NCBI GenBank assembly: GCA_903825095.1
Contig: CAIJZF010000270.1
Span: 1-6,894 of the forward strand
From: an uncultured Bacteroidota bacterium
GTDB taxonomy: Bacteria > Bacteroidota > Bacteroidia > Chitinophagales > Chitinophagaceae
Direction: 5' to 3'
DNA: 6,894 bases
Shown here piece after piece: positions 1 through 6,261 of the stretch (position 1 is the first letter of the stretch; every line of letters starts with the position of its first letter). Both the position numbers and the translations under genes were made by a program. The notes below the pieces were generated by a model. It worked only from the letters and a program-made list of their open reading frames with translations. It was not told the DNA's origin and made no database searches.

Positions 1-1
1 A

Positions 2-355
2 AAAATTTTATTAACCAGTCTTACTTTAAGTGCAGGCTTTAAAGGCGGTGAAGTAACCCCCTTATTTTTTATAGGGGCTGCCTTAGGCAATATACTTATT
101 TGGTTTATTCCTTTTCCCATGGCCTTATTAGCTGGGATGGGCTTTGTGGCTGTATTTGCGGGGGCTACACACTGTGTTATTGCCTCCATTATTATGGGTA
201 TAGAACTATTTGGAATACAAGCTGGCTTGTATGTGGGGCTTGCAAGTATGGTAGCTTATTTTGCTTCTGGCATGAATGGCATTTATAGTGCTAAACTTAA
301 AATTGGCGCCAAATATGATTTATACAATTATATTTTAAAAATTAGAAAATTATAA
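2..355 (+). CDS. CLC-family anion transporter, C-terminal part (probable fluoride/proton antiporter type)
   Basis: The reading frame is open from the left edge and ends at a TAA at 353-355, giving the last 117 residues of an inner-membrane CLC transporter; the start lies outside the window. Visible residues 15-20 read GGEVTP followed by LFFIGAALG, which is the CLC filter helix where chloride-type members have a GxFxP motif. The next conserved block is FAGATHCVIASIIMGIELFG (52-71), where many relatives have TN rather than TH. Near the end SGMNGIY (89-95) places Y95 at the conserved anion-coordinating tyrosine. The protein stops 22 residues later without CBS domains, as in short bacterial CLCs. 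From memory of the family, E17 and T19 in GGEVTP match the glutamate and threonine diagnostic of CLC-F fluoride/proton antiporters, so fluoride export is the favoured inference. The gating glutamate is outside the window. A GNAT gene follows after 2 bases. The CLC fold is confident; the ion is not. Confidence 0.87.
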   Translation, partial: KILLTSLTLSAGFKGGEVTPLFFIGAALGNILIWFIPFPMALLAGMGFVAVFAGATHCVIASIIMGIELFGIQAGLYVGLASMVAYFASGMNGIYSAKLKIGAKYDLYNYILKIRKL

Positions 356-357
356 AA

Positions 358-912
358 ATGGTTGAAATTGTTCGTGTAAAAAATGATACAGAAATTGAAG
401 GGATTCGTTTATTACAAAAAGAGAATTTAAAAAAATTAATTAGCGCAGAAGAAGCAGCTAAGGAAGGTTTTGTTACTGCAGAATATAGTTTTGAATTTTT
501 AAAACAAATGAATACTGCCAGCCCTTCTGTTATAGCAAAAGATGGCGATAAAGTAGTAGGCTATGCCATGGTAGCGGTAAAATCCATTTACGGAGGCCAC
601 CCTTTATTAGATAGCTTGTTTGATGAAACAGATAAACTAAGTTTTAACAATAAGCCATTGAAGGAAACGAATTATGTTTTAGTAGGACAACTATGTGTGG
701 GTAAAAATTATCGCGGCCAAGGACTGGTTCAAAAAATGTATGGCTTCTTTAAAACTGAATTACAAAAAGAATTTACTTATTGCATTACCGATGTAGCACA
801 AGACAATCCAAGGTCTATTAAAGCACATTTAAAAACAGGCTTTGAAATTATACATACCATTGGCTATGGTGGCGCTTCTTGGGATATTGTATTATGGGAT
901 TGGAATAAATAA
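358..912 (+). CDS. GNAT-family N-acetyltransferase
   Basis: This is a 184-residue cytoplasmic protein, close to the usual length of a single-domain GNAT acetyltransferase, which would move an acetyl group from acetyl-CoA to an amine that cannot be named from the sequence. The central strand and acetyl-CoA pyrophosphate loop is visible as VGQLCVGKNYRGQGLVQKMY (109-128). The RGQGLV part (119-124) matches the Q/RxxGxG/A signature except that the last position is valine. Motif B follows as DNPRSIKAHLKTGFEII (149-165), the typical ending where a helix and the GF turn complete the fold. The strand VVGYAMVAV (66-74) corresponds to the earlier core beta strand. The N-terminal 50 residues are helical and probably shape the acceptor site. 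The ATG lies 2 bases after the CLC stop codon, so the two genes are probably one transcript with coupled translation. A functional link between them is not evident. Confidence 0.9.
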   Translation: MVEIVRVKNDTEIEGIRLLQKENLKKLISAEEAAKEGFVTAEYSFEFLKQMNTASPSVIAKDGDKVVGYAMVAVKSIYGGHPLLDSLFDETDKLSFNNKPLKETNYVLVGQLCVGKNYRGQGLVQKMYGFFKTELQKEFTYCITDVAQDNPRSIKAHLKTGFEIIHTIGYGGASWDIVLWDWNK

Positions 913-921
913 TCCAAAAAA

Positions 922-944
922 TTAATCACGCGAATTTAATCACG
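922..944. repeat. Short direct repeat at a convergent gene junction
   Basis: TTAATCACG occurs at 922-930 and again at 936-944, a 14-base period. The second copy carries the TAA stop and the last two codons of the minus-strand hydrolase. Over 14 bases the two units agree at 11 positions, which looks like a small, partly decayed tandem duplication. The 23-base gap between the converging genes contains this and no convincing terminator hairpin. Confidence 0.5.
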
Positions 945-1805
945 AGATACAGGTCGTGTTAAACAAGTAGGACCTCCGCCTCCTTTCACACTAATTTCAG
1001 CACCTTCGTATTCAATCACTTTACAACCTGCAGCTTCTAATCGAGACTTTGTAATAGGGTTTCCTTTTACCATTAAACAAGTTCGAGGCGCAATAGCTAA
1101 AACATTACAGCCCATGCTATCGAATTCGGCTTCTGGTACTTCTACTAATTCAAAACCTCTTTTAATTAATTCATTTCTAAATACAATAGGAATTAAAGCA
1201 GAGTATACTACAGCCAAATTACTGTCCACAGGGCTAAGTACCGACATTAAATGAAATACATCGGAAGGGCCTCTATAATGCGGCATTGGAACCGTTATCA
1301 CTTCCACGCCTAATGGCTTTAATAAGGCGGTTACTTGTTTAATACCTTCTTCATTGGTTCTATAAGTATGGCCCACTGCCAAGGTTTTATCATCTAACCA
1401 GGCGACATCTCCTCCTTCAATAGTGCCAGGCGCTTTAATCACGCCTAACACGGGAATACCTTCAGCTTCATAGGCCTTTTGTTGAGCCAAGGGCTCATGC
1501 TTTCTTCCTTCTTTTCCCATATTACAAATAATCATGCCCTTGCTGGTGGCAATGGCGGCATCTCTACAATAAATTGAATCCATATTCACCGTATCGTCTT
1601 CTGGAAAATAAAAAACTTGGGCTCCATTATCTTTTAAAATTTTTTCAAAGGCATCGTACTCTGCTAGGGCTTTATCTATTAAAGGTTTTCCTAAATAATT
1701 CAAAGCCTCCCAATGCTTAGCAATATGTGCATCGTTTATAAATGCAGCCGAGGCTTTTTTAATAAATAAAGAATTGAGTTTTCCTGATTCTGAATGCGAT
1801 GACAT
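936..1805 (-). CDS. DDAH / arginine-deiminase-fold guanidino hydrolase (dimethylargininase-like)
   Basis: This 289-residue cytoplasmic protein belongs to the guanidino-group-modifying superfamily (beta/alpha propeller fold). It would hydrolyse the guanidinium of arginine or a methylated arginine through a cysteine adduct, giving citrulline plus ammonia or a methylamine. The active-site elements appear in the family order: DSIYCRDAA (76-84) with the R81-D82 pair, GTIEGGDVAW (127-136) with E130 and D133, the catalytic histidine in DVFHLMSVL (182-190, H185), and the nucleophile in GGGGPTCLTRP (275-285, C281). The length fits DDAH-type enzymes better than arginine deiminase (about 400) or agmatine deiminase (about 340-370). 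Upstream on the same strand, 112 bases away, is an AdiC-like amino-acid permease, which supports a guanidino substrate brought in by that carrier. The start before MSSHSESGK is the only sensible one; the leader is AT-rich with no Shine-Dalgarno. The exact substrate (arginine, dimethylarginine, other) is open. Confidence 0.85.
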   Translation of the reverse strand: MSSHSESGKLNSLFIKKASAAFINDAHIAKHWEALNYLGKPLIDKALAEYDAFEKILKDNGAQVFYFPEDDTVNMDSIYCRDAAIATSKGMIICNMGKEGRKHEPLAQQKAYEAEGIPVLGVIKAPGTIEGGDVAWLDDKTLAVGHTYRTNEEGIKQVTALLKPLGVEVITVPMPHYRGPSDVFHLMSVLSPVDSNLAVVYSALIPIVFRNELIKRGFELVEVPEAEFDSMGCNVLAIAPRTCLMVKGNPITKSRLEAAGCKVIEYEGAEISVKGGGGPTCLTRPVSRD

Positions 1806-1917
1806 GAATATAATTTAATGCGGTGAAATAATGTTAGAAATACTGTTATGAATAAAGTTAAGTGTTAAATATAAAGAATTAAAAATTGAAAATTAATAGA
1901 TCGGTTATAATTCAGTT

Positions 1918-3228
1918 TTAAACTTTATCTCGTTTCCAAACAGCAAAAACATAAATAGGAACAGAGGACATAGTTAAGAAAAAGCCCCAGAAAACAGTTT
2001 CTTGTCCCAGACCTATCATTAACCATAAACAAAATATAAAAGTAAGCGAGGCTAATAGAATAGCCATGGCTAAAAATTTATTAGATTTAAAGGGTAGCCT
2101 TGTTTGCATAATAAAATAAGATGCGGTACAAAAAATATAAGGTATTAAAATAGTAGAAGTAGTCATTAACATTAAAAACTTAAACTGTTCTACTAAACCC
2201 TTGGTATAATTCATACTCATTAAAACAGAAACAAATACACTTGAAATAACCACCCCTAAAACAGGTACTCCTTTAGTATTAAGGCGCATAAAAATTGCAG
2301 GAAATAATTTGTCTTTAGCAATGGCATAAGGTAGTTGCCCTTGAATTAAGATATAACCATTCAAGGCCCCAAAGGCAGCAATAGCAACCCCTGCGCTCAC
2401 CCAATACTCGGCACCATGGCCCCAAATTAGTACAGCCGCATCGGCAAAAGGTGTTACACTATTTTTTAATTGAGCTGCTGGAATCATACCCATAATACTT
2501 ACTGTACTTAAAATATATACCACAGTGGCGATAAGGGTACCTAAAGTAGTAGCCTTTGCAACGGTTGCTGCTGAATTGGACACACTGCCCGAAGGAATAG
2601 TGGCGCATTCAATACCCAAAAAAGCAAAAAAGGTTAAAGTAGTAGTGGCTGTAATAGCAGCAATAGTGGAAGTTCCACTTGAATTAAATGGAAGAAAATT
2701 TTCCCATTGAATATAAAATAAGCCTGCAAGGCCAATTGAAATAATGGGTACAATTTTTAAAATAGTGGTAATTAATTGTACTACACCAGAAGTAAATATG
2801 CCTAAAGAATTGATCCAAGTTAAAAACCAGATAGTAGTAAGGCCTGTAAAAATGGCGAGTACCGAATTGGTGGCTAATGCAGGAATGAAAGTACTTAAAG
2901 CACTAATAAAAGAAACTGTAATAGCAGCATTGGTACACCATACTGAAACTAAATAACCCCAGGCTACTAGAAAGCCTGCAAAATCGCCTAAGCCTTTTTG
3001 AGAATAAGCATAAGGACCACCGTTGGCAGCAGGTAATAAATTACTTAAATGCGCAAATACTTTTGAAAGTAAAAAAGCACCAATGGAAGAGCAAACCCAA
3101 CCTATTAAACTTATGCCTCCAAAACTAGCCAAGGTAGCAGGCATCATAAATACACCGGCCCCAATCATATTGCCTACTACTAAAGAAGTACTAGTCCATA
3201 AACCTAATTTTTTATCGGCTGCTTGCAT
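1918..3228 (-). CDS. APC-superfamily amino-acid permease, AdiC/PotE-like
   Basis: This is a 436-residue, very hydrophobic inner-membrane protein, consistent with the 12 helices and the roughly 445-residue length of AdiC-type carriers. TM1 carries the unwound loop GNMIGAGVFMMPATLA (19-34, GAG at 23-25), which binds the substrate carboxylate and amine in this family. Aligned by eye to E. coli AdiC, Y92, W97 and N100 (in GYLVSVWCTN) match Y93, W98 and N101, and E207 in AFLGIECA matches E208. F201 replaces gate residue W202, and Y292 in LNGYILIQGQ replaces W293. The segment STVSIMGMIPAAQLKNSVTP (241-260) and the GVPV block (320-323) are also AdiC-like. Uptake or exchange of arginine or a related cationic amino acid is the inference. 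The gene starts 2 bases after the xylA stop (TAGTAATG on the minus strand), implying coupling to xylBA, and the guanidino hydrolase follows. Other amino-acid substrates cannot be excluded. Confidence 0.9.
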   Translation of the reverse strand: MQAADKKLGLWTSTSLVVGNMIGAGVFMMPATLASFGGISLIGWVCSSIGAFLLSKVFAHLSNLLPAANGGPYAYSQKGLGDFAGFLVAWGYLVSVWCTNAAITVSFISALSTFIPALATNSVLAIFTGLTTIWFLTWINSLGIFTSGVVQLITTILKIVPIISIGLAGLFYIQWENFLPFNSSGTSTIAAITATTTLTFFAFLGIECATIPSGSVSNSAATVAKATTLGTLIATVVYILSTVSIMGMIPAAQLKNSVTPFADAAVLIWGHGAEYWVSAGVAIAAFGALNGYILIQGQLPYAIAKDKLFPAIFMRLNTKGVPVLGVVISSVFVSVLMSMNYTKGLVEQFKFLMLMTTSTILIPYIFCTASYFIMQTRLPFKSNKFLAMAILLASLTFIFCLWLMIGLGQETVFWGFFLTMSSVPIYVFAVWKRDKV

Positions 3229-3230
3229 TA

Positions 3231-4559
3231 CTAAATATACCTATTAATAATGTTTTCAATTAATTCTTGTTGCCCGCTTATTGGACTAGGTTCTCCTTTC
3301 TCCACTGCATAGGCCCTTAAGTCTTCTAAACTTAATTTACCTGCTTCAAAATCCTTACCCTTGCCTGCATCAAAAGAAGCATACCTAGTAGAACGTATTT
3401 TTGTATACTCCGATTTTTGTAAAATAGTATCTGCTGTAATTAAAGCGCGGGCAAATGTATCTATACCTCCAATATGTGCATGGAATAAATCGGCAGCATC
3501 GGTGGAGTTTCTTCTGCGCTTCGCATCAAAATTAATACCCCCTCCTTGAAAGCCACCTGCTTCTACAATAATAAGCATGGACTCTACCAACTCATTGATA
3601 TTGGTTGGGAACTGATCGGTATCCCATCCGTTTTGATAATCACCTCTATTGGCGTCCATACTACCTAACATACCTGCATCTACGGCTACTTGTAATTCAT
3701 GTTGGAAGGTATGACCTGCAAGGGTGGCGTGATTCACTTCAATATTTAATTTAAAGTCGTTTAGTAAATCATATTGTCTTAAAAATCCAATCACTGTTTC
3801 ACTATCATAATCGTATTGATGCTTGGTTGGCTCACAAGGCTTAGGCTCAATAAAAAAAGTTCCTTTAAAACCATTTTTTCTAGCATAGTCTTTAGCTGTA
3901 TGCAAAAATTTAGCCAAATGTTCTTTCTCTCTTTTCATATTGGTATTCAGCAGCGACATATAGCCTTCTCTTCCACCCCAGAAAACATAGTTCTCTCCGC
4001 CTAATGCAATGGTTGCATCTAGTGCCCCTTTTACTTGAGCTGCTGCATGTGATAATACATGAAAATCGGGGTTGGTAGAAGCCCCATTCATGTAACGTTT
4101 ATTGCTAAAAACATTCGCTGTGCCCCATAATAATTTTACACCACTGGCTTTTTGTTTTTCTTTTAAATAAGCGGTGAGTGCTTGTAAGCGACTATCGTTT
4201 TCATTTACGTCATTGGTATAGTCTACTACATCCACATCATGAAAGCAATAATAAGGAAGGCCTAACTTGGTAATAAATTCAAAAGCTGCATCGGCTTTAT
4301 CTTTAGCGCGTGCTACTGCATCTTGTTTTTCGTTCCAAGAATAAATATGCGTAGGCTCTCCAAAAGGATCTCCCCCATTACCAACAAAACTATGCCAGTA
4401 AGCTACCGCAAAGCGTAACCAATCTTTCATGGGTTTACCTGCCACTACTTTGCTTTCATCATACCAACGATAACTTAAGGGGTTATCGCTGTGTAAGCCT
4501 TCGTATTTAATTGGACCAATGCCTTTAAAAAATTCTTTTTCTCCAAGTAGTACTGACAT
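3231..4559 (-). CDS. xylA: Xylose isomerase (class II)
   Basis: Converts D-xylose to D-xylulose in the cytoplasm using two divalent metal ions; it is the first step of the bacterial isomerase pathway. The 442-residue length is typical of the class II (long) enzymes. The catalytic residues are all present: H107 and D110 in CFHDVDV, the WGGREGY substrate-side block (194-200), E238 and K240 in FIEPKP, the KHQYDYD segment (246-252), E274 and H277 in [12 protein letters not shown]302 in SMDANRGD, D313 and D315 in GWDTDQFP, and D345 in GGINFDAK. Each sits about 6 positions beyond the E. coli XylA residue as I recall its numbering. The start [11 protein letters not shown] fits the family. xylB ends 84 bases upstream on the same strand and a permease begins 2 bases downstream. 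No regulator of the xyl genes is visible in the window. Confidence 0.98.
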   Translation of the reverse strand: MSVLLGEKEFFKGIGPIKYEGLHSDNPLSYRWYDESKVVAGKPMKDWLRFAVAYWHSFVGNGGDPFGEPTHIYSWNEKQDAVARAKDKADAAFEFITKLGLPYYCFHDVDVVDYTNDVNENDSRLQALTAYLKEKQKASGVKLLWGTANVFSNKRYMNGASTNPDFHVLSHAAAQVKGALDATIALGGENYVFWGGREGYMSLLNTNMKREKEHLAKFLHTAKDYARKNGFKGTFFIEPKPCEPTKHQYDYDSETVIGFLRQYDLLNDFKLNIEVNHATLAGHTFQHELQVAVDAGMLGSMDANRGDYQNGWDTDQFPTNINELVESMLIIVEAGGFQGGGINFDAKRRRNSTDAADLFHAHIGGIDTFARALITADTILQKSEYTKIRSTRYASFDAGKGKDFEAGKLSLEDLRAYAVEKGEPSPISGQQELIENIINRYI

Positions 4560-4600
4560 AAAATAGAGTATTAAAGTTTATAAATTATTTGTTTGTGTTT

Positions 4601-4619
4601 TATTGATTAATGTATTGAT
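4601..4619. repeat. Direct 7-base repeat in the xylB-xylA spacer
   Basis: TATTGAT occurs at 4601-4607 and 4613-4619 with a 12-base period, about 42-60 bases upstream of the xylA start (ATCAATA read on the minus strand). It could be a pair of protein-binding half-sites or chance in AT-rich DNA; nothing else supports an operator. Confidence 0.25.
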
Positions 4620-4637
4620 GTAATAAATAACTATTAC
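4620..4637 (-). repeat. Small AT-rich inverted repeat just after xylB
   Basis: GTAATA (4620-4625) and TATTAC (4632-4637) can pair as a 6-base stem with a 6-base loop, starting 7 bases beyond the xylB stop in the direction of transcription. The stem is weak and no T-run follows it, so it is unlikely to terminate transcription. A role in message processing between xylB and xylA is only a guess. Confidence 0.25.
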
Positions 4638-4643
4638 TTATTC

Positions 4644-6134
4644 TTATATAAATTTTGCTAGATTATTTTTCCAATTTTCATAAAGTGCATCATATAGTTT
4701 TGTTTCAGTAGGCTCTATGCGTTCAATAGGTTTTGTATCTGCAAAGGCGTCCTTTAATTCTTTATAAATACCCGCGCCTATGCCTGCGCCCAATGCCGCG
4801 CCCACACTGCCTTCTACATTGTACAAGGCTACTGGCACGCCGGTTGCATTCACAAAAGCATGGGTAAATACGGGACTTAAAAATAAATTCGCCTGGCCTG
4901 CTTTAATTACAGAAGGTGCTAATTTATTTTCTCTCATAATATCTAGTCCGTATCTAAAAGCAAAGGCAATACCTTCTTGTGAAGCCCTATATATATGCGC
5001 TGCTGTATGTTTATTTAAATCAAGACCTAGTATTTGAGCGCCAATAATTTTATTATTGAATATACGCTCTGCTCCATTGCCAAAAGGTAAAATACTTAAG
5101 CCATCACTTCCTGCTGGAATACTTGCAGCCATTTCATTCATGGTAGCATAATTTGTACTAGCTCCTATGTATTTTTTAACCCAACTATTTAATATACCCG
5201 TGCCATTAATACAAAGTAGCATACCAATTCTATTTGCTGCACTTGTATGATTTACATGCGCAAAACTATTCACCCTTGATTGCAAATCATAAGAAAGCGT
5301 ATTGCCTACTCCATATATAACGCCTGAAGTACCTGCTGTGGCGGCTACTTCGCCTGGTTCAAGCACATTTAAAGAAAGGGCATTATTGGGTTGGTCTCCT
5401 GCTTTATAACTTATAGGTATACCCGCTTTTAAGAATAAAGTATTTGCAATACTTGCACTTAATGCACCATGGTTACTAAATACATCCCTCACTGTTGGAA
5501 ATATAGCCTCCTCAAAACCAAAATAATTTAATAGCTCTTTTGAAATACAATTATTTTTAAAATCCCAGAATATGCCTTCCGATAAGGCAGCTATGCTGGT
5601 AGTAATTTCTCCTGTTAATTGCATGGCAATAAAATCGCCAGGTAGCATTATAGTATGAATTTGTGCATATACAGCAGGTTCATTTTCTTTTACCCAGGCC
5701 AGTTTAGCCGCTGTAAAATTGCCGGGAGAATTTAATAAATGGGAAAGACATTTTTCATGTCCAATTGTATCAAAGGCTTTTTCGCCATAAGCAACTGCCC
5801 TGCTATCACACCAAATAATACTATCTCTTAGGACCTTTTTATTTTTGTCTACTAATACCAGCCCATGCATTTGATAGGCAATACCTATGGCTGCAATATT
5901 ATTTGAATCATAGGAAGGCAGGGCAAGTTTAGCTGCTTTATGTAGCTTTAAAATGCCTGCTTGAACCTGCTCCCACCAGATTATAGGAGATTGTTCTGCC
6001 CAGCCATTTTGATGAGAGATAATGGCATTTTCAGTATCTGGATAAGACACAGTTAGAATACATTGCTGTGTACTTGCTTCTACTAAAGAAACCTTAATAA
6101 AGGAAGTGCCAATATCAATGCCTAGTAAATACAT
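4644..6134 (-). CDS. xylB: Xylulokinase (FGGY-family carbohydrate kinase)
   Basis: Phosphorylates D-xylulose with ATP to D-xylulose 5-phosphate, which enters the pentose phosphate pathway. The 496-residue length is normal for FGGY kinases, with two actin-like ATPase domains. N-terminal domain: LGIDIGTSFIKVSL (4-17) holds the phosphate-binding loop with D7, NGWAEQSP (43-50) is the family's early block, and AYQMHGLVLVD (86-96) carries the MHG sugar-contact motif of xylulokinases. C-terminal domain: AGDQPNNAL (245-253) supplies the catalytic base D247, ATAGTSGVIYG (265-275) is the second phosphate region, KAGQANLFLSP (411-421) is at the adenine-side loop, and EGSVGAALGAGIGAG (441-455) is the conserved terminal helix. 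The pairing with xylA fixes the sugar better than sequence alone. The gene starts 74 bases beyond the strong terminator that closes the SusD gene, so it should have its own promoter in 6135-6207, although I could not identify one convincingly. Confidence 0.95.
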   Translation of the reverse strand: MYLLGIDIGTSFIKVSLVEASTQQCILTVSYPDTENAIISHQNGWAEQSPIIWWEQVQAGILKLHKAAKLALPSYDSNNIAAIGIAYQMHGLVLVDKNKKVLRDSIIWCDSRAVAYGEKAFDTIGHEKCLSHLLNSPGNFTAAKLAWVKENEPAVYAQIHTIMLPGDFIAMQLTGEITTSIAALSEGIFWDFKNNCISKELLNYFGFEEAIFPTVRDVFSNHGALSASIANTLFLKAGIPISYKAGDQPNNALSLNVLEPGEVAATAGTSGVIYGVGNTLSYDLQSRVNSFAHVNHTSAANRIGMLLCINGTGILNSWVKKYIGASTNYATMNEMAASIPAGSDGLSILPFGNGAERIFNNKIIGAQILGLDLNKHTAAHIYRASQEGIAFAFRYGLDIMRENKLAPSVIKAGQANLFLSPVFTHAFVNATGVPVALYNVEGSVGAALGAGIGAGIYKELKDAFADTKPIERIEPTETKLYDALYENWKNNLAKFI

Positions 6135-6207
6135 ATAGGGTTTGCTTACTATCTAAAACTAAGAAATAGTTCCCTGTTTTTGGCATATAAATTTAAAAAA
6201 TAGGCAT

Positions 6208-6238
6208 AAAAAAACTGCCCCCAAATTGGGGGCAGTTT
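6208..6238 (-). terminator. Rho-independent terminator after the SusD-like gene
   Basis: A perfect 11-base inverted repeat (AAACTGCCCCC at 6212-6222 with GGGGGCAGTTT at 6228-6238) surrounds a 5-base loop. Read on the minus strand, the GC-rich core is followed by a run of seven T residues ending at 6208. It lies 24 bases after the SusD stop codon and separates that transcript from xylB. On the plus strand only three T residues follow the stem, so it acts mainly in the minus direction. Confidence 0.93.
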
Positions 6239-6261
6239 ATATCTTAATCTAAATTCTTAAA

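Noticed and set aside
119..355. ATG at 119 as the start of a small membrane protein of 78 residues
   Set aside because: The same frame is open back to position 2 and encodes the conserved GGEVTPLFFIGAALG block of CLC proteins, so this Met is internal to a larger gene cut by the window edge.
1806..1917. A terminator between the permease and the hydrolase
   Set aside because: Only weak AT-only pairings are present, with no GC-rich stem and T-run. No clear promoter was found either, so the spacer is left unannotated.
1..3228. An arginine-dependent acid-resistance island (CLC plus AdiC-like carrier), as in E. coli
   Set aside because: There is no arginine decarboxylase, the CLC gene is on the opposite strand and carries the fluoride-type motif, and the enzyme present is a hydrolase and not a decarboxylase.
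2525..3247. Plus-strand open frames opposite the permease
   Set aside because: They lie antisense to a clear APC permease, show no recognisable motif, and are explained by its base composition.
4780..5037. Plus-strand open frame opposite xylB
   Set aside because: It is antisense to the conserved C-terminal domain of the kinase and has no family features.
6154..6161. TAGTTTTA on the minus strand as a Bacteroidota -7 element for xylB
   Set aside because: It lacks the final G of TAnnTTTG and has no TTG at a -33 distance, and it would leave a leader of only about a dozen bases. It is too weak to annotate.
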